The notes: generated by a model not told the origin, from the sequence alone. A stretch of 64,000 nt of DNA from Escallonia rubra (GCA_033065855.1 JAVXUO010001799.1:124001-188000); one strand, 5' to 3'. Numbered from the stretch's first letter, positions 22,347-35,500 are shown. Translations and numbers: made by a program.

Positions 22347-22887
22347 TGTAAACTACAAGTATTGCAAGAAGATGGAAACAGTATTGCAAGACCCATATGA
22401 GGAAGCTGTATCACTATCTCATTGTGATTACCCAAGACAGGAAAGTTACATCATATACTGTGTAATACAAAGAATGTTGGTGGCACCTATTCTATATGAT
22501 CTATGTCACCTGCTAAATAATTCCATCATTACAATATGAACAGGACCGGCCCACACCTTTTGAAGGAAGCACGTTCTCTAGCAATTTTTGCTTGCCCTGC
22601 CGGGATACCGGTATACCAAGACTGGGTGTTGGACAAACTATGATGCTATGTGTCTCCTTGTTGTTTGTGGGTTTACTCTTCCATATTTGGCTTATCTTTA
22701 TCTTTACTTTTTTGAAGACTGTTTCTAGATATTTCCTTGCTGTTGTATGGCCTTAAGGCCGATCTGGAACTGTGAACTCCGTTATTTTATCTATGCAATT
22801 CTCTTATTATAAAAAAAAGAATGTAAAAATACTTATCTACCTCTAGAGATAAACATGTTCACAGTAAGGGACTCATGACCTTTATCA
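22347..22887 (-). repeat. 3' LTR of the Copia element, split by a LINE
   Basis: LTR sequence occupies 22347-22476 and 22824-22887 (194 bp together) and matches the 193-bp 5' LTR at 30600-30792. Ends read TG and CA. The 339-bp insert between the two parts is a truncated LINE. The inner part (from about 22824) was later copied with the tandem duplication and recurs at about 25932-25995. Confidence 0.88.
22477..22815 (+). mobile_element. 5'-truncated LINE inserted in the Copia 3' LTR
   Basis: A 339-bp insert ends in an A-rich tail (TTATTATAAAAAA) and is flanked by AAAGAATG at 22469-22476 and 22816-22823. That word is present once in the intact 5' LTR. A poly-A tail plus a short target duplication is the mark of target-primed reverse transcription. 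Only the 3' non-coding part of the LINE is present, so no protein can be named. The segment from 22704 rightward was later duplicated and recurs from 25812. Confidence 0.85.
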
Positions 22888-25800
22888 CCCTCCCTCAAAC
22901 TCACGATGGGATAGTGAGACCATTGAGAATTTGCCAAGTAGTAGCGTGAAGCGAGCAAACGTATGAGATTTGGTAAAAAAAATCAGCAAGTTGCAGCGAT
23001 GAAGACACGTATGGAAGGGTGATAGTGCCCTGGTGGAAGTGATGACGAACAAAATGACAATCAATTTCAATATGTTTTGTCCGTTCATGAAAGACTGAAT
23101 TGTGCGCAATTTCAACGGCACATATGGAAGACACACAGAACATAGGCGTAGGAGAGGATTGTGTAGCACCCATATCATGTAGTGACCATCGAACCCAAAC
23201 AATTTTTGCTGTGGTATTAGCCATGGCACGATATTCAGCTTCTGAACTAGAGCGAGAAACAACACTTTGTTTCTTGCATTTCCAAGATATGAGAGTCACC
23301 AAGAAAAATGCAAACCCCTGTTGTATACCTACGATCAGATACATCATCTGCCCAATCTGCATCCGAATAAGCACTAAGAGTAAGATCTGGAGAAGAAGAG
23401 ATGAGCAAACCTCGGGACAATGTGCCATGAATACACCGCAAGATACGAACAATAGCTGACCAATGAATTGAGCGAGGAGCCGAAACAAATTGACTAACAA
23501 TATGGACTGCATAAGCAATATCAGGTCAGGTGACGGTAAGATATACCAAGGATCCAACGATTTGGCGATACAAAGTAGCATCATGCAGAGGAGTACCATC
23601 AGTGGGGCAAAGCTTGACATTAAGTTCAAGAGGAGTATCAACCACCTTTACTTCAGTTAACTTAGCACGACTAATAATGTCATTCGCATACTTGGTTTGA
23701 GATAAAAGATACCCTTTTGGAGAGTAAGCAACTTCAATACCAAGAAAATAGCGAAGAAGGCCCAAGTCTTTCATCTCAAATTTATCATATAGGTGGTCTT
23801 TCAACTTAGATATTCCATATGAATCATCTCCAGTAATATTAATATCATCAACGTATTTCAGTAACAAGATCCTACCACGCTGAGAAGTAGAATAAAAAAG
23901 ATCAAAATCATGGAAGCTTTGAGAAAAACCAATATACATTATGGTTTGGCGAAACTTTTCAAACCAAGCACGTGGTGCTTGTTTAAGACCATACAATGCA
24001 CGGCGTAAACGACAAACATGAGTGGAGGAACAAAGAAGGCCTTGTGGAGGTTTCATTTAAACTTCGTCTTGTAAATCACCATTCAAAAAAGCATTTTTAA
24101 CATCCATTTGGTATAGGGGCCATTGCTGTTTGGCTGTAACAAAAATGAGAGTTCGAACCGAAGTCATCTTGGCAACTGGGGCAAAAGTTTCATCATAATC
24201 AATTCCATATTCTTGAGAGTACCCTTTTGCCACTAAACGAGCCCTAAATCGTTCGATGGAGCCGTCTGAGTTGGTTTTGACTTTATAGACCCATTTACAC
24301 CCAATAGCTTCTTTGCCATTTGGGAAAGTTACCAAATCCCAAGTGTGAGTTTTTTGAAGTGCAAAAAGTTCTTCATGCATAGCATGTTGCCAATGACGAA
24401 CAAGATGGGCTTCATTATAAGAAACATGCGCATGAAGAGAATTGAATAGAACTAATAAATGATTGGTAAGATGAAGAAAAACATGTTCTGTAATCTTTTA
24501 GACAAGAAGGAGGATGGTGAGAGCGAGAAGGATACCTTAGAGCAACTTGTGATGGAGAGGGACGAGCATCATCAGGGTCAGCATCGGACTCGGGGTAGAG
24601 AAAGGGTATCACTTGGGAATGGTAAATGAGAAGACATGACTTCATCTAGCACAACAATTTCAGGACTAGAATCTACATGACTAGACAAAGTCTCAAAATT
24701 TGCAAAAGGATCGAGAACAATTTCTTCCTTGGTTGCTGTCGGAGATGGAGGAAGACAATAAAATGGAATATGCTCTAAGAATGAAACATGTCTAGATAAA
24801 CGAAATTTCTTAGCAATGGGATCATAACATCTGTAACCCTTTTATTCGATACCATACTCCAAAAAACAGGCATAAAGAAGATCGAGCTGTCAATTTATTT
24901 CCCTCATTCTTAGGAAGAAGAACAAAACAAGTACACCCAAATACTCTAAGTTCAGAGTAATCTGGGCGAAGACCAAACAATTTTTCATAGGGGGAGAAGC
25001 CTCCATTTACATAAGTGGGGATGCGATTAATTAAGTACACAGAGGAAAGGACAGTTTCACCCCAAAATGAACTCGGAACAAAAGCCAATAGCAAAAGAGA
25101 TCCAACTGTTTTAAGTATATGTCGATGTTTCCTTTCAGCCTTACCATTTTGTTGGGTGTTTCCCTGCAAGAGTATTGCAATATTGTTCCTTGAGAAGCTA
25201 GAAGCTCTAAAAAAGGACTGTATATATATTCCCCACCCAAGTCTGTTCGAAACACTTTGATGGTAGAATTAAATTAGGTTCTAACCATTGCAACGAAGTT
25301 TGAATAAATTTTGAAAAATTCAGATCTACGATGCATTAGGAACACCCAGCTAAAACAAGTATAATCATCAATGAATGAAATGTAATAGGATGATCCAACT
25401 TTGGTTGTAACAGGTGAGGGGCCCCAAACATCAGAATGTATGAGGTCAAAAGGAGTGCAAGAAACATAAGTACTTTTGCTAAAAGGAAGGGCATTAAATT
25501 TTCCGAGCTTATAGCCCTTGCAATCTGAAACATCAGAGTACCAAATATCACACAAAAGACCATTGGATACCATATATTTCAGACGAGAACCCGAGACATG
25601 ACCTAGCCTAGAATGCCATAGATGAAATGGAGACGAGTGTTTGTTTAACTGAAAAGCAGACAAGGTAGAATTTTCAGCAATACCAGGTGAAACAAAAAGA
25701 TTTTGCAAAAAGTAGAGTCCCCCGTCTCTACGTCCTGTCCCAATCTGCCTCCTTGTATGCCGATCTTGAACAACACAACCAGAAGGTGAAAAAATGACAT

Positions 25801-28800
25801 CACATCCAGCATTACTTTTTTGAAGACTGTTTCTAGATATTTCCTTGCTGTTGTATGGCCTTAAGGCCGATCTGGAACTGTGAACTCCGTTATTTTATCT
25901 ATGCAATTATCTTATTATAAAAAAAAGAATGTAAAAATACTTATCTACCTCTAGAGATAAACATGTTCACAGTAAGGGACTCATGGCCTTTATCACCCTC
26001 CCTCAAACTCACGATGGGATAGTGAGACCATTGAGAGTTTGCCAAGTAGTAGCGTGAAGCGAGCAAACGTATGAGATTTGGTAAAAAAAATCAGCAAGTT
26101 GCAGCGATGAAGACACGTATGGAAGGGTGATAGTGCCCTGGTGGAAGTGATGACGAACAAAATGACAATCAATTTCAATATGTTTTGTCCGTTCATGAAA
26201 GACTGAATTGTGCGCAATTTCAACGGCACATATGGAAGACACACAGAACATAGGCGTAGGAGAGGATTGTGTAGCACCCATATCATGTAGTGACCATCGA
26301 ACCCAAACAATTTTTGCTGTGGTATTAGCCATGGCACGATATTTAGCTTGTGAACTAGAGCGAGAAACAACACTTTGTTTCTTGCATTTCCAAGATATGA
26401 GAGTCACCAAGAAAAATGCAAAACCCTGTTGTATACCTACAATCAGATACATCATCTGCCCAATCTGCATCCGAATAAGCACTAAGAGTAAGATCTGGAG
26501 AAGAAGAGATGAGCAAACCTCGGGACAATGTGCCATGAATATACCGCAAGATACGAACAATAGCTGACCAATGAATTGAGCGAGGAGCCGAAACAAATTG
26601 ACTAACAATATGGACTGCATAAGCAATATCAGGTCGGGTGACGGTAAGATATACCAAGGATCCAACGATTTGGCGATACAAAGTAGCATCATGCAGAGGA
26701 GTACCATCAGTGGGGCAAAGCTTGACATTAAGTTCAAGAGGAGTATCAACCACCTTTACTTCAGTTAACTTAGCACGACTAATAATGTCATTCGCATACT
26801 TGGTTTGAGATAAAAGATACCCTTTTGGAGAGTAAGCAACTTCAATACCAAGAAAATAGCGAAGAAGGTCCAAGTCTTTCATCTCAAATTTATCATATAG
26901 GTGGTCTTTCAACTTAGATATTCCACATGAATCATCTCCAGTAATATTAATATCATCAACGTATATCAGTAACAAGATCCTACCACGCTGAGAAGTAGAA
27001 TAAAAAAGATCAAAATCATGGAAGCTTTGAGAAAAACCAATATACATCATGGTTTGGCGAAACTTTTCAAACCAAGCACGTGGTGCTTGTTTAAGACCAT
27101 ACAATGCACGGCGTAAACGAAAAACATGAGTGGAGGAACAAAGAAGGCCTTGTGGAGGTTTCATTTAAACTTCGTCTTGTAAATCACCATTCAAAAAAGC
27201 ATTTTTAACATCCATTTGGTATAGGGGCCATTGCTGTTTGGCTGCAACAAAAATGAGAGTTCGAACCGAAGTCATCTTGGCAACTGGGGCAAAAGTTTCA
27301 TCATAATCAATTCCATATTCTTGAGAGTACCCTTTTGCCACTAAACGAGCCTTAAATCGTTCGATGGAGCCGTCTGAGTTGGTTTTGACTTTATAGACCT
27401 ATTTACACCCAATAGCTTCTTTGCCATTTGGCAAAGTTACCAAATCCCAAGTGTGAGTTTTTTTAAGTGCAAAAAGTTCTTCATGCATAGCATGTTGCCA
27501 ATGAGGAACAAGATGGGCTTCCTTATAAGAAACATGCGCATGAAGAGAATTGAATAGAACTAAGAAATGATTGGTAAGATGAAGAAAAACATGTTCTGTA
27601 ATCTTTTAGACAAGAAGGAGGATGGTGAGAGCGAGAAGGATACCTTAGAGCAATTTGTGATGGAGAGGGACGAGCATCATCAGGGTCAGCATCGGACTCG
27701 GGTAGAGAAAGGGTATCACTTGGGAATGGTAAAGGAGAAGACATGACTTCATCTGGCACAACAATTTCAGGACTAGAATCTACATGACTAGACAAAGTCT
27801 CAAAATTTGCAAAAGGATCGAGAACAATTTTCTTCCTTGGTTGCTGTCGGAGATGTAGGAAGACAATAAAATGGAATATGCTCTAAGAATGAAACATGTC
27901 TAGATAAACGAAATTTCTTAGCAATGGGATCATAACATCTGTAACCCTTTTATTCGATACCATACTCCAAAAAACAGACATAAAGAAGATCGAGCTATCA
28001 ATTTATTTCCCTCATTCTTAGGAAGAAGAACAAAACAAGTACACCCAGATACTCTAAGTTCAGAGTAATCTGGGCGAAGACCAAACAATTTTTCATAGGG
28101 GGAGAAGCCTCCATTTACAAAAGTGGGGATGCGATTAATTAAGTACACAGAGGTAAGGACAGTTTCACCCCAAAATGAACTCGGAACAAAAGCCAATAGC
28201 AAAAGAGATCCAGCTGTTTTAAGTATATGTCGATGTTTCCTTTCAGCCTTACCATTTTGTTGGGTGTTTCCCTGCAAGAGTATTGTAATATTGTTCCTTG
28301 AGAAGCTAGAAGCTCTAAAAAAAGGACTGTATATATATATTCCCCACCCAAGTCTGTTCGAAACACTTTGATGGTAGAATTAAATTGGGTTCTAACCATT
28401 GCAACGAAGTTTGAATAAATTTTGAAAAATTCAAATCTACGATGCATTAGGAACACCCAGCTAAAACGAGTATAATCATCAACGAATGAAACGTAATAGG
28501 ATGATCCACCTTTGGTTGTAACAGGTGAGGGGCCCCAAACATCAGAATGTATGAGGTCAAAAGGAGTGCAAGAAACATAAGTACTTTTGCTAAAAGGAAG
28601 GGCATTAAATTTTCCGAGCTTACAGCCCTTGCAATCTGAAACATCAGAGTACCAAATATCACACAAAAGACCATTGGATACCATATATTTTAGACGAGAA
28701 CCCGAGACATGACCTAGCCTAGAATGCCATAGCTGAAATGGAGACGAGTGTTTGTTTAACTGAAAAGCAGACAGGGTAGAATTTTCAGCAATACCGGGTG

Positions 28801-28922
28801 AAACAAAAAGATTTTGCAAAAAGTAGAGTCCCCCGTCTCTACGGCCTGTCCCAATCTGCCTCCTTGTATGCCGATCTTGAACAACACAACCAGAAGGTGA
28901 AAAAAATGACATCACATCCAAC
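22704..28922 (-). repeat. 3.1-kb tandem duplication (two units, offset 3108)
   Basis: Unit 1 is 22704-25811 and unit 2 is 25812-28922. Each unit has the LINE 3' end, 64 bases of LTR, the polypurine tract and the pol region back to the end of the protease/pre-integrase part. Corresponding positions are offset by 3108 bases over most of the length, by about 3111 near the right end after small indels. Only scattered substitutions separate the units. At the junction (about 25812) the sequence switches from CATCCAGCATTA to ACTTTTTTGAAG, with TTA shared by both sources, a microhomology join. Confidence 0.92.
22901..25811 (-). pseudogene. Copia pol, duplicated left unit (integrase, RT, RNase H)
   Basis: Reading leftward, this unit starts in the pre-integrase region. 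The integrase core follows: HSDVWGPSPV, FIDDYTCFSW, then after a frameshift TQQNGKAERKHRHILK. The reverse transcriptase begins with TFPNGKEAIGCKWVYKVK and continues with [26 protein letters not shown] and [10 protein letters not shown]. RNase H runs from YSDADWADD to SSSEAEYRAMA and HERTKHIEIDCHFVR. It lacks gag and protease. Defects include a stop after NGDLQDEV, a stop after the SLVYLTVT segment, and frameshifts in integrase and RNase H. The residue before YVDD is Lys, where the sister unit has Ile. Confidence 0.88.
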
Positions 28923-30205
28923 ATTAGTAAGCTGAATAATAGAGAGAAGATTTACAGATGATTTTGGAACATGTAAAACGTTAGCTACACAAAGCACTCC
29001 AGAGGGAAATGAAGTCGAATCTATGGAACCCAATTGATGTACTTCCATAGATGACCCATCTACTGTTTGAATATAAGATAGAATGAAAGATGTAGAGCGC
29101 TCAACAAGAATAGAAGAATCATGAGTCATATGGTGAGATGCACCAGAATCAAATATCCAAGACGATGTTTTACTTGAATGGTTCATAGAGTGCGCACTAG
29201 CAGGGGAGGCAGACATAGCAGTGGAACTAGATGGTTGGGCATTAAGTAAAGTACCAAGTAACTGTTGAATTTGTTGAGTGACCAATGACTGGACATCTTC
29301 ATGAGTAACCCCACTTGTATGACTAAAATCGGGAGCTATGCTGAAAGTCATGAAAGCTACCGGATTCATTGTTCTCTGAACATTGTGAGAGTTTTGCGAA
29401 AAATGATTTGGATATGGCAAGATTCCCTTTTTTCGAAGTTTGGGGCAGTCACGTTTCCAATGCCCATTTTCATGATAAAAGCTGCATTCATCAAGAGCAA
29501 CTTTAAAATTTCCAGAAGGCGGAGTACCACGATAAGGAACGAGTGGAGGGAACTGAGACACCGTACTTGTGTTTGCATGGAATAGAGCAAAGAGGATTGA
29601 AGCCTGGTTTCTTCAGCCACCAGTTCACTCAAAACTTTGTCTACATTGGGCAATGGAGAGCGATGCAACATGGAGCCTCGCAAAGGTTCAAATTCAGTAC
29701 GCAGTGCCATAAGAAACTGAACAAGTTTTTTCTTTTCGCGAACCTTTTGATATATTGCTAATTTTCTCAATTCCAATGGATCCATTAAGTCTAATTGATC
29801 CCAAATTCCATTCATCACATTATAGAATTCTCAAACAGATTTATCATCTTGTCGTTCACCATGGATCACGTTCTCTAGCTCATATCTCTTCGCAAAGTTT
29901 GATTGCATATACAGACCTTCCAAGTAGTCCCAGACCTCTTTTGCAGAGGTAAATTTTGAGAAATGCATTCCAATAGATGGTTCTACAGAATTATTAATCC
30001 AAGACAGAATTCTGGCATTATTGGTTTCCCATTCTTGCTGCAATTTTGCATAATTTATATCCGACTCTTTTGGAGCCATAACTGATCCATTTAAATATCC
30101 ACACAGTTCCTTACCGGTTATGTATACTTTTAAGAGGTACGACCAGTAAGAATAATTCAAACCTTTTAATTTAACTTGGGTCACTTAGTTGGATTTGGAG
30201 GCCAT
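26009..30205 (-). pseudogene. Copia gag-pol, right unit (full domain order)
   Basis: The start ATG (30205) is followed after six codons by a stop, then by gag: VKLKGLNYSYWS, then SAKEVWDYLEGLY. The zinc knuckle reads CSFYHENGHWKRDC near 29490-29449, with Tyr where the second Cys belongs. The protease motif is WIFDSGASHHMTHDS near 29160. Integrase has HSDVWGPSPV and FVDDYTRFSW, and reverse transcriptase has [11 protein letters not shown]. RNase H has YSDADWADD and a tail with HERTKHIEIDC. Frameshifts lie in integrase near 28277 and in RNase H near 26370. The product would have made virus-like particles and copied and integrated the element; none of that is possible now. Confidence 0.88.
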
Positions 30206-30584
30206 GCTTAGAAGAAGATGATTTATAGCCCCAGAAATGTCAAGAAAATCAGGTACCAACCAAATAGTACTAACAAATTATGCTAAAATCCACACAAATT
30301 GCAAAGAACTTCTTCAAGAGTAAAAGCTAACCTTAATCTTACGTCCAAAGTAGAAGCTGAGAAACAGAAGCTAACTTCTCCAAGATCTGATGTTTGCCGA
30401 TTCTGAAAATAAGAACGATGACAGATATTTGAAGGTATCAAACCCAGCTGTAGAACGAAGAGGACTTATACCCAAAGAGGGGGATTGGATTTCCAGCAGA
30501 GAAAGAATAAGGAAAGGATGATGATCAAAGTTTCTAAGTCTCAATTGAAGAAATCAAAGAACCAAAAAACTTGATGGATGTGAA

Positions 30585-30599
30585 TTGGCTCTGATGCCA
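30585..30599 (-). other. Primer-binding site of the Copia element
   Basis: On the minus strand TGGCATCAGAGCCAA directly follows the LTR end (ACA). It matches the 3' end of initiator methionine tRNA (TGGTATCAGAGC) apart from one transition, so minus-strand DNA synthesis would start here. Confidence 0.85.
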
Positions 30600-30792
30600 T
30601 GTAAATTATAAGTATTGCAATAAGATGGAAACAGAATTACAAGACCCATTTGAGGAAGTTGTATCACTATCTCATTGTGATTACCCAAAACAGGAAAGTT
30701 ACATCATATACTATAATACAAAGAATGTAAAAGTACTTATCTACCCTCTAGAGATAAACATGTTTACAGTAAGGGACTCATGACCTTTATCA
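30600..30792 (-). repeat. 5' LTR of the Copia element
   Basis: A 193-bp LTR, short for a plant Copia element, with TG...CA ends on the minus strand (TGATAAAGG to TTTACA). It has no LINE insert and so shows the empty target site AAAGAATG at about 30721. Confidence 0.9.
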
Positions 30793-31373
30793 AACAAGTA
30801 GCCAATTTCCTGGGGATAATGGAGAATTTTGAGAGTAAAGATGAAGGTCTCCAACAATCTTGTGACATCGAAGATCAACAATTTCAAGATCAGATTTTAG
30901 TTGCATATGAAACGGAGCCGAACGAGATTTCGAGAACGGGAGGATCAAACTGCAATAAACCGCCGACCCATGAGATGGAGGAAATGCATTTGGTGAAGTG
31001 CAATTGAATGTGACCAACGACTACGCGTCGGCGTATATGGCAGTTTTTTATGACCAGATCTTGGAGGTCGATCCGCCATGATTTCATCGATGTCACCTCA
31101 TAATCATGATCCTTTGATGGTTAACACGTGTCTTTTTCCACAAGTGGGACGGGGCATGATAAGATCCTATTTCGCTAATTTATACTAAAAACCTCCGCAA
31201 ATCTATTGCCATATCAAATCCAAACCCTATGCCCAAATTTGGGCCGCCTATAACCCTTGGCATCTCATATAATCTTTTTGCTATGTACCCTACCTCTTCT
31301 AAGTCCTCCAGCTAACTCATCTCACTTAACAACCATCTATTCCTCCTTAGATCTAGCACAAAATGTAACGACT
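30793..31373. other. Gap between Copia and Gypsy elements, no gene recognised
   Basis: A 75-codon frame at 30780-31007 (+) begins inside the LTR and has no recognisable domain. The rest is unremarkable. Confidence 0.5.
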
Positions 31374-33714
31374 CGAAAATCCAGAGCTCCATCGCTTTAA
31401 ACTCCCGGAGCATTAACCTATCACATCGCATCAAACCTGTCAAATCCTGTTTATTGACACATATTTCAAAACATCTAACTAGACATCAACTCAAATTCTT
31501 TACAATACAAGATTACAAAAAAACTGCTTAAACTTAAACTAATAAAACTTAGGTTCTTTACAGAACGACAAGCTAACTGTGTTGATCCATGCAGAGGTCT
31601 TACTACACAGTAGTATTGGGCTCTCTGAAATCTCACACAGTCTCTAAACCAAATCCTGAGCATGCTATAGTTGATCGTTACCTGTAGAAATGAATCAAAC
31701 AAAGGCTAAGCTTTTGAGAGCTCAGTAAGGTCGTTTAAGGACAACCTAAGGAATTACAAAACGACTCACAAGTCCATCCGATAATAAATTTTCAAGACAT
31801 TTTAAACGATCAAAATGATTATAATCAATCATAAATATATACCAAAACAAACATTAACAATCACAACAGGTTCCAAAACGATCATTTAAAGCCATCATTT
31901 TAAAATGCAATGATGATTTTTCAAAGGGTTTCAAAACGAACACAAATATTTCAAAGGGCAATAGGGGAAGGGTATCAGGCAATCACAAACAATTTTATCA
32001 CAATATATGGAAGAGTTTCAACTCAATCCCCTTCAATCAGATAACAAGACATTTCATTTGAACATCATTTTTCAAAATAATCAATGTAAGATAAAAAGTA
32101 AGTAAATTCAAAGATATTGATCCTGGACAGAGGCAATACCATTCAGGCAATGCACAGAGTACACATGCATGATGTATATAACTAGCCCTTTCCATCGATC
32201 AAGGAACTAGCCCTGCATAATTACGCCGGTTCAGACTCCTTATAATACCTCCCCACAGAACAGATTCCCAGGTCAACATAGAAAACAACAATCATAGAAT
32301 GAACAAGAAATTAAATGCTTGACATGCAATAAAAATGAGCATCAACATGAATTCAGTTAACCAAAATCAATTAAGGTTTCAATGACAATTAAGCATGCTG
32401 ATATAATACATCACTCAGAATTTCAGAATAACCACAAACAAATAGCAAGAATAAATACGAACGGTTATCGAATTTATGCTCAAAAATTCAGAAGAAAGAA
32501 TGCAAACAATTATCGAATTTTCTCAGCATGTGATACAAGGCGAGTATCGATAAGATTTCCAAAAAACCGATTCAGGTTTAATGTTAGGGTTTGCTTGACA
32601 ATGACATGATGATATCAATGCATATCTCAGTATTCTGCAAAAGCCATAAGCAAATCGAAAGAATATTTACAAACACAAGTTGTCGAAATTTAGGTTTGGA
32701 TAGAAATCCTTACGCGGGGTTCAAATAAAAGCCCTTACATGGATCCGAAGCTAAATTAGTCTAATCGAAAAGTATTTTGCTTTAACCTAAACGGAACAAT
32801 CAAACGATCAGGATAGAATCTACACTACGATATTATAAACTCAATACTGACTCATGCATACTCCCAGAATGAACCCTCTGACCGGGTAGGTAAATTACCA
32901 AATGCCCTTTATGTGAATAAGTACCGAAAGCACCCCTCACACTTAAATTACCAAAACATCCTTCCCATAAGTAAAATCACTAAAATATCTCTATCGTATG
33001 TGAATTTACCCAAAAATTTCTGTTATAGGTAAAATTACCAAAATACCTCATATGAATGGCAAATTACCAAAATACCCCATGGGGATTCCAGCACCGAAAA
33101 AATCTCAAAAACACATTAAAACACTACTTTAAGTATCCTAAAGTTATTTTTGAACTAAAAAAATTTAAGAAAATTTCGTCCAAAAATCTCGAAGCGGTGT
33201 TCGGACCTGCGCTCAGAAGCCGGTTCTACTAAAAATAGCTATCAACCTTGGAATAGCACGAAATTTTAGGAAATAATACATCTCAATAATATAAGATTTT
33301 TCCAAAACTTTCAGATTAAAATAACTTGATTTGGTATGCTGAATAATTCGAGAATTCTTTTTAATCGATACCTTAATTTAGCGTCCATCACGGACAACGA
33401 AAAAAGCTCAAAACTTTTCACAGCATATATTTCGTAAAACTATAGGGGGTCTCTCTTTTGAACTTTGTTAGATTTTGATCCTAACTATTTATAAAAAGAA
33501 TCGTATAAAACTGTTCACCGTAGCTGCCCCTTTTAGAAACAATAATTACACATATTATTCATGTTTAATCAAATCACACACAAACACCTTGAAAAATACG
33601 CACATGTCTTCAACCTCCCTCAACTGTCGAAACCACACATACACTTTTCTCACACACACTATGATGCACCTACAACCACTAAAACACCTAAATACACCTT
33701 CCACCACCCAAAAC

Positions 33715-33721
33715 ACACACA

Positions 33722-33760
<39 letters not shown>

Positions 33761-33950
33761 CTCAGTTTCTCACACCCACACATTTCACATACTAAAACAC
33801 ACACCCATCTACCTATGCACCCACATACATACACAATCAAACCATAATTATACATATACTCACACACCCGAAGCACATACACACAGAGAAACACACACAC
33901 TGCACACAAAGTAATACACACACACTCATAAAACACACTGAAACACCCAC
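33715..33950. repeat. (CA)n microsatellite region in the Gypsy LTR
   Basis: ACACAC runs with interruptions. The inverted partner LTR has the matching (GT)n region at about 50790-51120, so the simple repeat belonged to the ancestral LTR. Translated frames here are spurious. Confidence 0.85.
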
Positions 33951-34889
33951 TAAAGGTAAGAAACTACCTAAGAGGAACCATTGGAAGTTTTCCAAAATTT
34001 CCCATTTTTCTCGCTCCTTCCCCCTTGCCCTAGTTCTTTGTTCTTCTCTGGGTTTTTCCCCTCTTTTGCTCTGTTTTCACTCCCTCTGCTACTCTTCTTC
34101 CTAGGGGTGAGCATTTAAACCGTTGAAACCGATCCAACCGTAAAAACCGAACCAACCAATCCAACAAATTCCAAACCGATCGCAAAAACAATTGGTTTGG
34201 TATTTTTTTCACAAACCGCATGTCTGGTTCGGTCAGTTCGGTTTGGTTTTTTTGAAACCGATCTAAACCGAACCGACCGTATACAGTATAATATATATAT
34301 ATTTTAAACTAACCCCAGTTAGTTTTAACTGACTTAGGTAGTTAAACTTAACCCTTCATATAAAATATCGGTAACCCTAAATCCTAATCCATTATGTTCT
34401 TCAATCGCCGCCCAGATCTGCTCCACAACCTCCACTCCACGCCTCAGCCCTCAACTCTCAAGGCAGCGCCTCCTTCAGCCATCGTCTTCTTCAGTTGCCG
34501 TCTCCTCCAGCCACCGTCTCCACCTCCCACGGCTGCGCCTCTGTCTCTCCTCCTACCGCTGCCTCCTATCTCCTCTAGCCTCCAAGGTAATGTCTCCCCT
34601 TTTCTAGATTCCTCTTCTTTCTTAGCTCAGTTAAGCTTCCCCTTCATCTTCTTCCTTGAATCATCACAAATTGTAGTTTATTCATCCCTACTACAGTACT
34701 ACTTTAGAGCCCCCAAAATGACGTGGGTGGGAGCTGGGGGAGTTGGTCAGGACTCAGGATCAATTTTGGTGATTAACAAGAAAAATGGTGTCTCAGTGAT
34801 GATTGCGACATCAGCAAAGACAAAGAAGAATAATGCCAACAGGTCTCATGGAAGATTGATTTTTAATTAGTGCAAAAATGCAATTGCCC

Positions 34890-35500
34890 TGTACATGTAA
34901 TTTGATTAGAAGTTGATGCCAAGGAAAGTGGGTTCGTACCTACGTGGAGGTGCCACAAAGGCTGCAGTCCGAGTCAGCTTCCAAGTATGCAAAATGAGAG
35001 ACAGTGAGGGCGGAGTAAGGGCAGAGAGCAAGGCTTCCCAGACAGGTCGTGAGGAGTGGCAGTGCTGCGAAGACAAGGCTGAGACGAACATGGTCGGCAG
35101 TCGACAGTCCAAGTCAGGGTCCGAGTCAGGGTCCAATGTTACGGTCCAAAGTTATGTCCAATTTTGTGTTTCTCTTTCTAGAATCCAAGAGCTCTCAAAT
35201 TCTAGAGTGAGAAAGTGATTTTGTGAGAATGAAAAAGCAGTCCCTTTTTGAGTCATAAAGTTCACTATTTATAGGAAACAGTGTGCTTATGTCATAAAGT
35301 GCCACATGTCGTCCCCTGAGAGTGACACGTCACCAGGGGGTCCCAAAATACCAGTTCTCCATTGGACTGTCGGTTCCCAAATTCGCGTTGCCTGCCTCGC
35401 ACAGAGTCACTCTACCTATCTGAGAAGACTGACCACACAGCATGATCAGAGTAAGCCCGTTGCCTTGGCCACCGGTCCAAGCCCTTACTGAATCCCACAA
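34890..35500 (-). other. Possible nested LTR or promoter region
   Basis: The DNA composition changes from AT-rich to mixed. A CTATAAATAG motif on the minus strand at 35274-35265 could be a promoter. No TG...CA ends, primer site or coding domain could be confirmed, so a nested retroelement is only a guess. Confidence 0.25.

Larger units (their letters stand above)
22347..30792 (-). mobile_element. Ty1/Copia retrotransposon with internal tandem duplication
   Basis: One element on the minus strand. The 5' LTR is at 30600-30792, the primer site at 30585-30599, gag-pol from 30205 downward, a polypurine tract (GAGGGAGGG) at 22888-22896 and the 3' LTR at 22347-22887. The pol part is present twice in tandem (unit 3108 bp). 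The domain order gag, protease, integrase, reverse transcriptase, RNase H identifies Copia. The LTRs differ at about a dozen of 190 sites by eye, so the insertion is not recent. Flanks (GAAAC left, AACAA right) do not form a clean 5-bp duplication. It cannot move unaided because every module is broken. Confidence 0.9.

Noticed and set aside
23100..23459. 119-codon plus-strand frame, repeated at 26208-26567
   Set aside because: It is antisense to the Copia RNase H region, and its duplication only follows the 3.1-kb repeat.
22342..30797. A 5-bp target duplication for the Copia element
   Set aside because: The flanks GAAAC and AACAA do not match at the TG...CA boundaries, so none is claimed.
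33475..33936. His/Thr-rich frames on both strands
   Set aside because: They are translations of the (CA)n region in the Gypsy LTR.
34394..34870. 158-codon Ser/Pro-rich frame inside the hAT-like element
   Set aside because: Low complexity in its first half, no domain, and no other copy for comparison; not enough to call a gene.
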